Positions 55,101 through 63,140 of a stretch of 64,000 bases of DNA are shown here, one piece after another (position 1 is the stretch's first letter; the number at the start of each line of letters is the position of its first letter). Both the position numbers and the translations under genes were made by a program. The DNA is taken from NCBI GenBank assembly GCA_017440045.1, contig JAFSIA010000027.1, forward strand, positions 42,152 through 106,151, written 5' to 3'. Source of the stretch: Lachnospiraceae bacterium (GTDB lineage: Bacteria; Bacillota; Clostridia; Lachnospirales; Lachnospiraceae). The notes under the pieces are model-generated. The model saw only the letters and a program-made list of their open reading frames with translations. It had not been told where the DNA came from and searched no databases.

Positions 55101-55221
55101 GGGTGTAGCCTTTGTTTAAAAGTCCTGTTAATAAATCCCTTCTCGACTCGTAATACACCTTCGCTTTGGCATTTTTTCTTATGTCAATCTTGTGTACACG
55201 ACCTATAACTCGGTCATTCAT
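52123..55221 (-). CDS. Soluble GGDEF-GAF-GGDEF-EAL protein with C-terminal LamG domain
   Basis: The protein has 1032 residues with no signal peptide or membrane helix. GGDEF domain one has an intact motif at 103-107 and no RxxD site; a GAF domain spans about 205-385; a second GGDEF-like domain (about 395-555) has YSDNI (473-477) in place of the motif; the EAL domain (about 575-820) keeps EALVRW (604-609), FELTEN, DDFGSG (725-730), LKLDK and EGVE (781-784), as in active phosphodiesterases. Residues about 831-1028 are a LamG lectin-like domain (YTITMWFKED, LYINGLPAG, SIADFRIYN), related in style to those of the GH43 enzymes. Start ATG follows SD GGAGG; a TTGTAA/TATAAT promoter lies upstream. 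Confidence 0.9.
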   Translation of the reverse strand: MNDRVIGRVHKIDIRKNAKAKVYYESRRDLLTGLLNKGYTHSYIDNYIKENSDSKAAIIIIDIDNFKLVNDHLGHLFGDEVIRNVAKALTKCCSTNGIIGRVGGDEFVVFLKNYSQPEQVSAIAKQICSSISAIYVGEQNHFTLSASIGIALFPEHGHDLNTLFDNADKALFHTKKNGKDGFSFFDPKNEDILNALNTERATVGYTTFDNTNISKSDSFGYELTDLAFKLMDDSRDVDSTINLLLRTIATHYDISVISIREVTENPREMECIYECATGTHTRCIGTRWTFSEEAWAKTLTQYTNGYYINTKNSSPIFPENANELELFDIKSILQIPIYSDNAFLGCVDFISIDKPRKWTQKEISVLKMFCRILSSYLLNMRAFKRTENLMEQMNAVDSLTGLMKYDYFINVVKDYIANNTDPNRGLAIVYSDIRFFKLINDKYGYSVGDSLLEYFADTIKTGNSLTLAACRVYSDNIVSAVAYNNARDPEDFARLISEHNHKVEEALQHKFLNQHVVINTGIFIAHDTKGLDAEIAISNANMARKQAKASEASDAILFTSDMITNLVQQMELSSSLPHAIETEELKVYYQPKIECGSEKVIGAEALVRWVKPDGSFIFPDQFIPLFESNGLIVEVDYFVYKKVFQHIKGRLDENLPVVPISMNVSRVHLVSDGIIDYIESLFKEYPIPAALIEFELTENIYIENMSTVLPLVEKFRSMGIKISMDDFGSGHSSLNELNSLPIDTLKLDKVFMTDTLNQKQQIILSSIVEMAKKLNIAVLCEGVENNSQNEFLRRIGCDMVQGYYYSKPLCEKDFIEYIKNRLTESIDYIHFAFDNSLMDDSEQFEGKIIGDGVQFTKGPANMSALHFDGGSLASNIVEFPTDIYPVSNYTITMWFKEDVEQMWSTLMYTSFENGFSSIIPHAFDLKSMFRIKDFTDSTGAWTDASSVLAPRKGVWNFIAASYNFRTQTSNLYINGLPAGKFINAPLIGQPLRVMLGGDIYQDSFKGSIADFRIYNQELSQIEIMYAFNEFNH

Positions 55222-55266
55222 GATTAGTCCTCCGTATTTAATTTCACATACTCATACATATAGCGA

Positions 55267-55295
55267 ATTATAGCATAATTGGCTTAAATTTACAA
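55267..55295 (-). promoter_or_regulatory. Promoter of the EAL-LamG gene
   Basis: Minus strand TTGTAA (55295-55290), 17 bases, TATAAT (55272-55267). Confidence 0.7.
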
Positions 55296-55348
55296 TACAA
55301 TTTAAGGTTATATTGTAAAAAAACTGACGATAATAATTTTGAATTTTG

Positions 55349-55377
55349 TAGACAGGTAGGCGTCGCAGGATTATAAT
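55349..55377 (+). promoter_or_regulatory. Promoter of lrgAB
   Basis: TAGACA (55349-55354), 17 bases, TATAAT (55372-55377), 30 bases upstream of lrgA. Confidence 0.75.
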
Positions 55378-55406
55378 TGAGCGGAAAATATGAAAAGAGG
55401 TAATCT

Positions 55407-55772
55407 ATGAAATATATAAAGCAATTTTCAATAATAATTATAATATCCTTTCTAGGTGAGTGCGTGAAAGCACTCTTACCATTTAAAATTCCTGCAAGTG
55501 TTTATGGCCTTGTGATTTTGTTGGTAGCACTGCTGTGTGGAATTATAAAGCTTGAAGCTGTAAAGGATACGGCGGAATTTTTGATACAGATTATGCCGGT
55601 AATGTTTATACCGCCAACAGTAGGAATAATGGTTGCCTGGGACCAGATTAAGAGTATGATAGTGCCTTTTTGTGTCACAGCTGTATTGTCTACTATTGTG
55701 GTTATGGTGGTTACAGGCCATATATCTCAGCTGGTTATACGATTTAAGAAAAGAAAGGAGGGCCGCCAATAA
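55407..55772 (+). CDS. lrgA: LrgA/CidA-family holin-like protein
   Basis: A small membrane protein of 121 residues with four hydrophobic segments. The family phrases FLGECVKALLPFKIPASVYGL (split by position 15-35) and FLIQIMPVMFIPPTVGIM are clear. In the pair LrgA-LrgB it is linked to control of murein hydrolase activity and to pyruvate uptake in some Firmicutes. It ends in a basic tail and overlaps the lrgB start by one base. SD AAAGAGG lies upstream. Confidence 0.92.
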   Translation: MKYIKQFSIIIIISFLGECVKALLPFKIPASVYGLVILLVALLCGIIKLEAVKDTAEFLIQIMPVMFIPPTVGIMVAWDQIKSMIVPFCVTAVLSTIVVMVVTGHISQLVIRFKKRKEGRQ

Positions 55773-56464
55773 TGATAGAGTTTTTGACAGATTCAGCAGT
55801 CTTTGGTGTTGCCCTTAGCCTTTTAGCCTTTCAGATAGGTGTGTTTGTCCGAAAAAAGACAGGATTATCCTTCTTGACACCACTTGTTACTGCCACAGTT
55901 ATAATTATAATTTTCTTAGTTGCATCAGGAATAGACTTTGAGACATATAATGAAGGGGCGGAGATTTTAAAATATTTCTTAACCCCGGCAACGGTATGTC
56001 TGGCAGTGCCGTTGTATCAGAAGCTTATGATATTAAAGAAGAATTTTGCAGCGGTTATATTGGGAATTGTATCAGGTGTGTTGACTAGCGCGTTAATTAT
56101 TTTGGCATTTTGTCTGATATTTAACCTTAATCACCAGGTGTATGTTACATTGCTTCCTAAATCAGTAACTACCGCTATAGGTCTAAGCGTCTCCGAGGAG
56201 CTTGGAGGTATAATTTCTTTGACAATGGCGGCAATTGTTATTGCTGGCAATGTCGGTGGAATGTTTGCTGAGATTATTTTTAAAGTATTTAGAATAAAGG
56301 AGCCTATTTCAAAGGGTTTGGCACTTGGCACAGCTTCCCACGTTATGGGAACGTCAAAGGCTATGGAAATAGGAGAGCTTGAAGGCGCAATGGGAAGTTT
56401 ATCTATTGCAGTAGCAGGTATAATTACGGTTATTGTACTTCCAATTTTTGCGAATATGTTGTAA
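55772..56464 (+). CDS. lrgB: LrgB-family membrane protein
   Basis: A partner of LrgA, 230 residues with about six to seven membrane segments. Characteristic are the central LPKSVTTAIGLSVSEELGG (about 128-146) and late KGLALGTASHVMGTSKAMEIG. It starts within the stop of lrgA (TAATGA), with SD GGAGGG, giving translational coupling. Confidence 0.93.
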   Translation: MIEFLTDSAVFGVALSLLAFQIGVFVRKKTGLSFLTPLVTATVIIIIFLVASGIDFETYNEGAEILKYFLTPATVCLAVPLYQKLMILKKNFAAVILGIVSGVLTSALIILAFCLIFNLNHQVYVTLLPKSVTTAIGLSVSEELGGIISLTMAAIVIAGNVGGMFAEIIFKVFRIKEPISKGLALGTASHVMGTSKAMEIGELEGAMGSLSIAVAGIITVIVLPIFANML

Positions 56465-56493
56465 AATGTATTGTATTGAAAGGTATGGTGCTA

Positions 56494-57141
56494 ATGATGA
56501 AATATAAGGCAGTTATATTCGATTTGGACGGAACTCTCCTTAATACTCTTGAGGATCTTAAAAACAGTGTCAATTATGGATTATCATGCTACGGGATGAG
56601 ACATATAAGCTTAGAACAGACCAGACGTTTTGTGGGAAATGGTGTTGCAAAGCTTGTGGAAAGAGCAGTTCCTTTGGGGACTGACAAGGAGATGACAGAA
56701 AAGGTATTGGCAGAATTTAGAAAGCATTATAGTGAACATTCTCTTGATTTCACAAAGCCATATGAGGGAATGGTAGAGCTTGTTAAAGACCTAAAGAAAA
56801 ATGGATATAAGCTGGCAATTGTTTCAAATAAGATTGACAGTGCAGTCAAGGAATTATCTCAAATTTTCTTTGGAAACTGTATGGATGCAGCTATTGGTGA
56901 AACACCGGAAATTCCTAAAAAACCTGCGCCGGATATGATTTTTAAGGCATTGGAAATTCTTGGCGTAGATAAAAAGGACGCTGTATTTTTAGGCGATTCA
57001 GAGGTGGATGTGGCTACCGGCTTAAACAGTGGTCTGGATATGATTACTGTACTTTGGGGATTTAGAGACAGAGACGAGTTGGTGGAAGCCGGGGCGAAAT
57101 GTTTTGCAGAAAACGTTAGTGATATTTATAATTTAATCTAA
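56494..57141 (+). CDS. HAD-family phosphatase (phosphoglycolate phosphatase-like)
   Basis: A cytoplasmic hydrolase of about 215 residues with a class-I HAD cap. The nucleophile motif is FDLDGTLLNT near the N-terminus, motif II IVSNK, motif III KKPAPDMI, and motif IV FLGDSEVDV. Start: ATG 56494 (or 56497) is preferred because AAAGG lies about 10 bases upstream; TTG 56476 and ATG 56485 overlap that SD. The exact substrate (phosphoglycolate, sugar phosphate) cannot be told. It lies 30 bases after lrgB. Confidence 0.85.
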   Translation: MMKYKAVIFDLDGTLLNTLEDLKNSVNYGLSCYGMRHISLEQTRRFVGNGVAKLVERAVPLGTDKEMTEKVLAEFRKHYSEHSLDFTKPYEGMVELVKDLKKNGYKLAIVSNKIDSAVKELSQIFFGNCMDAAIGETPEIPKKPAPDMIFKALEILGVDKKDAVFLGDSEVDVATGLNSGLDMITVLWGFRDRDELVEAGAKCFAENVSDIYNLI

Positions 57142-57183
57142 GCGCTTTACTAGAATTTATTACAAGATATGCGAGGTAGAATT

Positions 57184-58491
57184 ATGTGGGCTTATGAAAG
57201 TGTATTTTATCAGATTTATCCGTTGGGATTTTGCGGTGCACCATTTGAGAATGATGGGGTGCTGGAGCATAGGATATTAAAGGTTATTGATTGGATTCCT
57301 CATTTGGAAAAAATGGGAATTAATGCAATTTATTTTTCTCCTGTGTTTGAGTCTGATACACATGGATACAATACCAGAGATTATAAAAAGATTGATACGA
57401 GGCTTGGAACAAATGAAGACTTTAAGCTTGTGGTGGAAAAGCTTCATGCTGCAGGTATAAAGGTTGTACTTGATGGTGTATTTAACCATGTTGGAAGAGG
57501 ATTTCCAAATTTTAAAGATGTCATAGCTAATCGTGAAGGCTCTCAGTATAAGGATTGGTTTAATATTAATTTTGGTGGAAATTCAAACTACAATGATGGA
57601 TTGTGGTATGAGGGCTGGGAAGGCAATTATGATTTGGTAAAGATTAATCTGTGGAATGAACAGGTGGTAAATCATATTCTGGACGCAGTGAGTTATTGGA
57701 TTGACTACTTCGATATTGATGGTTTAAGACTTGATGTGGCTTATTGTCTTGATAAAAATTTCATAAGACGTCTGAGACAATTTACAGACAGCAAGAAGGC
57801 TGATTTTGTGCTGATAGGTGAGCTGCTTCACGGAGATTATAACCAGTTTGTCGGTGAGGGTATGCTTCACAGCTGTACAAATTATGAGTGTTACAAGGGA
57901 CTTTATTCAAGCTTTAACGCTATGAATATGTTTGAGATAATTCATTCACTTATTAGGCAGTTCGGGCCGGAGGGCTGGACTTTATATAAGGGAAAGCACC
58001 TTTTGGCATTTGTTGATAATCATGATGTAACCAGAGTTGCATCTGTTTTGTCCAACGAAAAGCATTTGCCATTAATATACGGAATGCTTTTTGGTATGCC
58101 GGGAATACCTTGTGTATATTATGGAAGTGAGTGGGGAGAGAAGGCTGAGAAGTCTCAGGGAGACCCTGCGCTTCGACCATGCTTTGAGGCTCCTAAGTGG
58201 AATGAATTAACAGACTTTATAAATAAACTGGCAGATATTAAAAAGACTGAAAAAGCCTTGAATTATGGCGATTTTAAGTCGGTGGTACTTACAAACAAGC
58301 AGTGCGTCTTTGAGAGAAACTATGAGGGTGATAAGATACTTATTGCCGTCAATGCAGATGACAATGATTTCTATGCAGGTTTTAATGTTGGGGGAGATAA
58401 TGCTACAGACCTTATTACAAATGAGCAGGTGAATATAGGTGGAGGTGTAAATATTCCAGCTTATTCAGTGATGATTTTGAAGGTTGCATAG
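57184..58491 (+). CDS. Intracellular GH13 alpha-amylase-family enzyme
   Basis: The protein has 435 residues from ATG 57184, with GAGGT upstream; ATG 57169 overlaps that SD. No signal peptide, so it acts on cytoplasmic alpha-glucans. Barrel motifs: DGVFNHVG (region I), nucleophile D184 in LRLDVAYC, acid E213 in IGELLHG, D281 in VDNHDVTR. It lacks the N-terminal CBM34-like domain of the other GH13 protein at 30061 and is much shorter. It could be a cyclomaltodextrinase or maltodextrin-trimming amylase; subfamily is uncertain. Confidence 0.85.
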   Translation: MWAYESVFYQIYPLGFCGAPFENDGVLEHRILKVIDWIPHLEKMGINAIYFSPVFESDTHGYNTRDYKKIDTRLGTNEDFKLVVEKLHAAGIKVVLDGVFNHVGRGFPNFKDVIANREGSQYKDWFNINFGGNSNYNDGLWYEGWEGNYDLVKINLWNEQVVNHILDAVSYWIDYFDIDGLRLDVAYCLDKNFIRRLRQFTDSKKADFVLIGELLHGDYNQFVGEGMLHSCTNYECYKGLYSSFNAMNMFEIIHSLIRQFGPEGWTLYKGKHLLAFVDNHDVTRVASVLSNEKHLPLIYGMLFGMPGIPCVYYGSEWGEKAEKSQGDPALRPCFEAPKWNELTDFINKLADIKKTEKALNYGDFKSVVLTNKQCVFERNYEGDKILIAVNADDNDFYAGFNVGGDNATDLITNEQVNIGGGVNIPAYSVMILKVA

Positions 58492-58544
58492 ATAGATTCT
58501 TTATGATAGACTTTACTCAATAACATACTTTTATGGAGGATGAA

Positions 58545-59417
58545 ATGGCAAAAGTTGCAATTATAACAGACAGTAACAGTGGACTTTCGCAGGCAGATGC
58601 GGAAAAGTTGGGAATATATGTTGTTCCAATGCCTTTTATTGTTGACGGAATTACACTTTATGAAGATATAAATTTATCCAGAGAGCAGTTTTATGAGAAG
58701 CTTGGTGGAAATGCTGATGTTTCTACAACACAGCCTACACCTGACTATGTTATGAATCTTTGGAATCAGTTGTTTAATGAAGGCTATGAAGAGATTGTTC
58801 ATATACCTATGTCAAGTGGATTGTCAGGTTCATGTAGCACAGCTACCGCTCTTTCGAAAGATGATGATTATGAGGGAAAAGTCTTTGTGGTAGATAATCA
58901 GAGAATTTCTGTTACACAGAGACAGTCGGTCCTTGACGCTAAAGCTATGGCTGATGCTGGCAAGAGTGCTAAAGAGATTCATGATTATCTTATAGATACA
59001 AAATTTGATTCTAGTATATATATTATGTTAGATACACTTAAGTATCTTAAAAAAGGTGGTAGAATTACACCTGCAGCAGCAGCACTTGGTACGATTTTAA
59101 AGCTTAAGCCGGTTCTTCAGATTCAGGGTGAGAAGCTTGATGCGTTTGCTAAGGCCAGAACAATGAATCAGGCTAAGTCTATTATGATTAAGGCTATAAA
59201 GAGTGATATTGAGACACGTTTTGGTGGAGATGTGACTAAGATGTGGCTTCAGATTGCTCATACAGAGAATATTGAAGAGGCTGAGAAGTTTAAAGCGGAA
59301 ATCTTGGCAGAGTGGCCAGAGTATCCGGCAGACCAGATTATTATAGCACACTTATCATTAAGCGTAGCATGTCATATTGGACCAGGTGCACTGGCAATAG
59401 CATGCTGTAAGAGATAG
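58545..59417 (+). CDS. DegV-family fatty-acid-binding protein
   Basis: DegV/FakB proteins hold a fatty acid for phosphorylation by FakA. It has 290 residues from ATG 58545, with SD GGAGG (58535-58539) well placed; ATG 58533 overlaps it. Family marks: IITDSNSGL at the N-terminus, VPMPFIVDG, HIPMSSGLSGSCSTA near 90, KGGRITPAAAALG and KLKPVLQIQGEKL. The serine and arginine-containing loops for the carboxylate are present. It closes a run of genes before a strong terminator. Confidence 0.93.
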   Translation: MAKVAIITDSNSGLSQADAEKLGIYVVPMPFIVDGITLYEDINLSREQFYEKLGGNADVSTTQPTPDYVMNLWNQLFNEGYEEIVHIPMSSGLSGSCSTATALSKDDDYEGKVFVVDNQRISVTQRQSVLDAKAMADAGKSAKEIHDYLIDTKFDSSIYIMLDTLKYLKKGGRITPAAAALGTILKLKPVLQIQGEKLDAFAKARTMNQAKSIMIKAIKSDIETRFGGDVTKMWLQIAHTENIEEAEKFKAEILAEWPEYPADQIIIAHLSLSVACHIGPGALAIACCKR

Positions 59418-59431
59418 ATTATGTTAATGTA

Positions 59432-59493
59432 AAATAATCCCCCCGGACATTGGAAGACATCCTTGAAGGTTGACTCAATGTCAGGGGGATTTT
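59432..59493. terminator. Long-stem terminator between DegV and the convergent unknown gene
   Basis: AATCCCCC with GGACATTG (59436-59452) pairs with CAATGTC and GGGGGATT (59475-59491), with a short internal mismatch and a 22-base loop, flanked by AAAAT and TTTTG, so it can serve both strands. Confidence 0.8.
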
Positions 59494-59521
59494 GTATATT
59501 ATATCATTTATATGACTTTAG

Positions 59522-60169
59522 TTACTGTGTATTTCTATTTTCTGACTCTATATTATCCAAATGGCGCAATATAGAATTTTTCATAAGAGAGTTTAGTTTC
59601 TGGGCGGTTTCTTTTAATTCGCCTATTTTTTCTGTCTGCCCATATTTTACATAAAGAGTGGCTAAAAGCTTGTAATTCCCACTAATATCTGATAAACTAT
59701 CAATGCCAAAACGTAAAACTTTTATGGCTTCCATATCAAAACCTAATGTGTTTAGTCGGTCGCCGTAGGCATAAATTGTCTGAGCAAAAAGTGTAAAATT
59801 TTGGTCATATTCATCAAGTATGGCAAGATTGGCAGGACCATATTCCATCTTGATATCGGTGGAGGTTAGACCGGTTAAGTTGAAAATGCGTTGATTCTTT
59901 AAACTAGAGAAGACATCGCTACAACGTAACAGCTCATGGTCATCCTTTGGCAATGATGGCGAGAGTTCCGAAAGAAGAAGCCATTCGGGTATTTTAATAT
60001 AATTTAAATCGTCCAATGATTTGCGACGAACATTGTTGGCATCATTTTCACGGTTCCAAAATTGTTTTTTGCGCTCTTCATCAAGGCGGGAACTTTTAAC
60101 TCTCTCATAATTAAGCCATATTATAAATATTACAAATAAAATAAAAAAAACAGGAAAAATACCACCCAT
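59522..60169 (-). CDS. Unknown membrane-anchored protein with TPR-like C-terminal region
   Basis: I do not recognise a family. From ATG at 60169 (SD-like AAAGG 10 bases before) it has 215 residues; an upstream in-frame ATG at 60238 would add a less credible start and overlap the opposing small gene. Residues about 2-22 form a membrane helix, followed by a charged segment (ERVKSSRLDEERKKQF), then a soluble part in which the last 90 residues look like two or three helix pairs of TPR type (FAQTIYAYGDRLNTLGFD, KVLRFGIDSLSDISGNYKLL, ATLYVKYGQTEKIGELKE). It is divergent from the 34-residue membrane peptide gene. Confidence 0.7.
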   Translation of the reverse strand: MGGIFPVFFILFVIFIIWLNYERVKSSRLDEERKKQFWNRENDANNVRRKSLDDLNYIKIPEWLLLSELSPSLPKDDHELLRCSDVFSSLKNQRIFNLTGLTSTDIKMEYGPANLAILDEYDQNFTLFAQTIYAYGDRLNTLGFDMEAIKVLRFGIDSLSDISGNYKLLATLYVKYGQTEKIGELKETAQKLNSLMKNSILRHLDNIESENRNTQ

Positions 60170-60227
60170 AATAAATAACCTTTCTATAATAAATTCTCCC
60201 ATTGGGTAGGGAGGGAAGGAGTATGCA

Positions 60228-60332
60228 ATGTTTAACATTTATAACAAAAAGTCAAAAAGAATAATGACAGCTGTACTTGCTATAGTTCTTGTATTAGCAA
60301 TGGTTGTACCATTCTTATTGTACTTAGTTTAG
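60228..60332 (+). CDS. Small membrane peptide, 34 residues
   Basis: ATG 60228 follows AAGGAG (60216-60221) at ideal distance and runs 34 codons to TAG. The peptide has a basic cytoplasmic-type start (NKKSKR, residues 6-11) and one hydrophobic helix from about 13 to 34 that runs to the end, with a proline at 28. No family is recognised, but the SD, charge pattern and position 28 bases before the AIR-synthase-like gene support a real gene. Confidence 0.65.
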   Translation: MFNIYNKKSKRIMTAVLAIVLVLAMVVPFLLYLV

Positions 60333-60360
60333 AATACCATAAAACTGTGGGGAAGTCACT

Positions 60361-61332
60361 ATGAAAACTGGAAAGATATCAGAGCCTATTTTAAAGCGCT
60401 CAGTGCTTAAGAAAATTTCATATAAGAGTAAATCTGTATTAAGCAGAGCTGCTGTAGGACATGATAGCGCAGTTGTAGCTGTAGGTGAAAAGCGTATGGT
60501 CACAGCTACGGAAACTGTAGTGGCGAAGGTAAATCTTTTGCAGTGTCGTCCGTTTATTAAAGCAGTAAATAATCTTGCTGCAGTAGGAGCTACACCTCAG
60601 TATGCACAAATCTCCATTGTGTTACCGGAGGGTATGCGAGAGATTAAGCTAAAGATGATTATGGATGAGATGGCTGATTATGCTGCAAAATCGCAGGTAC
60701 ACATTACCGGTGGAAGCACGAGTGTAAGTGACGCTGTAATTAATCCGGTTGTGACTGTAACAGTTACAGGTTTTATGGATAATGACAGCGATTGTAAATA
60801 TAAATATAAAGAGGAGATAAAGCCAGGTTATGATATTGTGATGACCAAGGCGGCTGCTCTTGAGGGAACGGCTATTTTGGCTATGGAGCATCAGGAGGAA
60901 TTTGAGAAGAGATTCACCTCCCTATATATAAATAATGCATCAGCATTTATTAATGACATATCTATAGTAAATGAGGCTGCAGTCGCCATTAAGCATGGCG
61001 TAGCTGCCATGCATGATATGTCTGAAGGTGGAGTTTTCGGAGCTATATGGGAGCTATGCGAAGCAGGAAATTGTGGAGCAGAGATTAATCTTAAAAAGAT
61101 TAACATGAGGCAGGAAACCATAGAGCTTACAAATTATTTAAACATTAATCCTTATCTTATGCCGTCGGCAGGCTCACTTCTTATGGTTACAAAAGACGGA
61201 CTGGGCCTTATTAATGAGATGGAGAAAAATGGTATAGATGCGTATGTTATCGGAAAAATAACAGAAGGAAATGACCGAGTTGTGGTAAATGACGAGGAGA
61301 AAAGATTTCTTGAACCACCTAAGAATAAGTAA
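60361..61332 (+). CDS. AIR-synthase-fold protein (HypE/PurM/SelD-like)
   Basis: The protein has 323 residues. An N-terminal ATP-binding-like domain (GHDSAVVAVGEKRMVTATETV; NNLAAVGATPQYAQISIVLP) and a C-terminal domain with VAAMHDMSEGGVFGAIWELCEA and INPYLMPSAGSLLMVT match the AIR synthase superfamily, closest in look to HypE-like hydrogenase-maturation factors. No other hyp genes are nearby, and the C-terminus lacks the HypE PRIC cysteine, so a true HypE role is unlikely. SD GGGGA lies upstream. Cytoplasmic; reaction unknown. Confidence 0.75.
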   Translation: MKTGKISEPILKRSVLKKISYKSKSVLSRAAVGHDSAVVAVGEKRMVTATETVVAKVNLLQCRPFIKAVNNLAAVGATPQYAQISIVLPEGMREIKLKMIMDEMADYAAKSQVHITGGSTSVSDAVINPVVTVTVTGFMDNDSDCKYKYKEEIKPGYDIVMTKAAALEGTAILAMEHQEEFEKRFTSLYINNASAFINDISIVNEAAVAIKHGVAAMHDMSEGGVFGAIWELCEAGNCGAEINLKKINMRQETIELTNYLNINPYLMPSAGSLLMVTKDGLGLINEMEKNGIDAYVIGKITEGNDRVVVNDEEKRFLEPPKNK

Positions 61333-61400
61333 AAAGTTATTGTCCTAGGACATAGTAGTAAATATTAGATAATTAATTCTAAGAAAGGTATGGTGAAAAT

Positions 61401-61901
61401 ATGATAGAATTATCGCCAATCAGAAAAGAGATTCTCGGTGTAATTGAGCACAATGGAAGAATTGATTTAAAGGAGTTAGCGATTCTTATGGGGACAGATG
61501 AAATCACTGTTGCCAATGAGATTGCGGATATGGAAAAAGAGCATATTATCTGTGGTTATCATACAATGATTAATTGGGATAATACGACAAATGACAAGGT
61601 TTCTGCCATGATAGAGGTGAATGTTACACCTCAGAGAGGCGTGGGCTTTGACAAGATTGCAGACAGAATAAAGAATTTTGAGGAAGTAAATGCGGTTTAC
61701 CTTATTTCAGGTGGATTCGACTTTATGGTTCTTGTGGAAGAAAAGTCTATGCGAGCGGTGTCACAGTTCGTATCAGAGAAGCTTTCTACTATCGAAGAGG
61801 TTAGTGGAACAGCCACACACTTTGTGCTTAAGAGCTACAAGGTACACGGAACTATTTTAGAAGAAGAGAAGACAGATGAAAGGATGTTGGTGACACCATG
61901 A
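61401..61901 (+). CDS. Lrp/AsnC-family transcriptional regulator
   Basis: The protein has 166 residues: an N-terminal winged helix (residues about 5-55, RKEILGVIEHNGRIDLKELA) and a RAM ligand-binding domain (about 70-150, AMIEVNVTPQRGVGFDKIA and VYLISGGFDFMVLVE). It ends four bases inside the aminotransferase start (ATGA), a strong sign that it regulates or shares a ligand with that enzyme. SD AAAGGT lies upstream. Confidence 0.92.
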   Translation: MIELSPIRKEILGVIEHNGRIDLKELAILMGTDEITVANEIADMEKEHIICGYHTMINWDNTTNDKVSAMIEVNVTPQRGVGFDKIADRIKNFEEVNAVYLISGGFDFMVLVEEKSMRAVSQFVSEKLSTIEEVSGTATHFVLKSYKVHGTILEEEKTDERMLVTP

Positions 61902-63064
61902 TGAGAAACCCATTATCAGACGTAGTAATAGAGATGAAGCCTTCGGGCATAAGAAAATTTTTCGATATAGTAAGTGAGATGAAGGACGCTATTTCATTAG
62001 GAGTAGGTGAGCCGGATTTCGACACACCTTGGCATATTCGTGAGGAGGGTATCTACTCTCTTGAGAAGGGTCGCACTTTCTATACATCAAACGCAGGTTT
62101 AAAGGAGCTTAAAGTAGAGATTTGTAACTACCTTAAGAGACGTTACAATCTAGAGTACGATTACAACGGTGAAACACTTGTTACTGTAGGTGGAAGTGAA
62201 GCTATTGACATAGCTTTGAGAGCTATGGTAAATCCAGGTGATGAGGTTATCATCCCTCAGCCAAGCTATGTATCATATCTTCCATGTGTTCAGCTTGCAT
62301 ATGGTGTGCCTGTTGTGATTGATTTAAAGGAAGAGAATCAGTTCAAGCTGACAAAGCAGGAGCTTTTAGATGCCATAACAGACAAGACTAAGGTATTGGT
62401 TCTGCCATTCCCTAACAACCCTACAGGTGCTATTCTTGAGGAGGAATACTTAAGAGACATCGCTGAGGTTTGTATTGAAAAAGATATTTTTGTAATATCA
62501 GATGAAATATATTCAGAGTTAACATTCAAGGGCAGACATGTGTCTATCGCTGAGATGCCAGGTATGAGGGATAGAACTATTCTTATTAATGGTTTTTCTA
62601 AGGCATATGCTATGACTGGTTGGAGACTTGGATATGCATGTGGTCCACAGAATATCATTTCTCAGATGACAAAGATTCATCAGTTTGCCATTATGTGTGC
62701 TCCAACAACAAGCCAGTACGCTGCTGTGTCAGCTCTTAAGAATGGTGATGCTGACGTTGAAAAAATGCGTCAGTCATATAATCAGAGAAGACGTTTCCTT
62801 ATGAGCAGATTTAAGGAGATGGATATCCCTTGCTTCGAGCCATATGGAGCATTTTATGTGTTCCCAAATATCAGCAAGTTTGGTATGACATCTGATGAAT
62901 TTGCAACAAAGCTTTTGGAGACTGAGAAGGTTGCAGTAGTTCCAGGAACAGCTTTTGGTGATAGTGGAGAGGGCTTTGTACGTATCTCTTACGCTTATTC
63001 CCTTGAAAGATTAAAGGAAGCATTGGGAAGAATAGAGCACTTTATCAGTACGCTTGAAAAGTAA
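61898..63064 (+). CDS. Class I/II PLP-dependent aminotransferase
   Basis: The protein has 388 residues, fold type I, cytoplasmic. The PLP lysine is K235 in NGFSKAYAMTGWRLGY; other marks are PNNPTGAIL near 172, the SDEIY aspartate near 202 and a C-terminal VRISYA arginine that binds the substrate carboxylate. It is nearest to the AspC/PatA-type aspartate or aromatic aminotransferases; substrate is uncertain. It is translationally coupled to the preceding Lrp-type regulator. Confidence 0.92.
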   Translation: MMRNPLSDVVIEMKPSGIRKFFDIVSEMKDAISLGVGEPDFDTPWHIREEGIYSLEKGRTFYTSNAGLKELKVEICNYLKRRYNLEYDYNGETLVTVGGSEAIDIALRAMVNPGDEVIIPQPSYVSYLPCVQLAYGVPVVIDLKEENQFKLTKQELLDAITDKTKVLVLPFPNNPTGAILEEEYLRDIAEVCIEKDIFVISDEIYSELTFKGRHVSIAEMPGMRDRTILINGFSKAYAMTGWRLGYACGPQNIISQMTKIHQFAIMCAPTTSQYAAVSALKNGDADVEKMRQSYNQRRRFLMSRFKEMDIPCFEPYGAFYVFPNISKFGMTSDEFATKLLETEKVAVVPGTAFGDSGEGFVRISYAYSLERLKEALGRIEHFISTLEK

Positions 63065-63140
63065 TAATACATAATTTAATTTGAATCCATAATGTATATG
63101 ATGTTTTTATACAAGTGGAATTCAAACTGTGATTAGAATA

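Noticed and set aside
59463-59654. 63-codon plus-strand frame after DegV
   Set aside because: It runs through the terminator and is antisense to the convergent membrane-protein gene.
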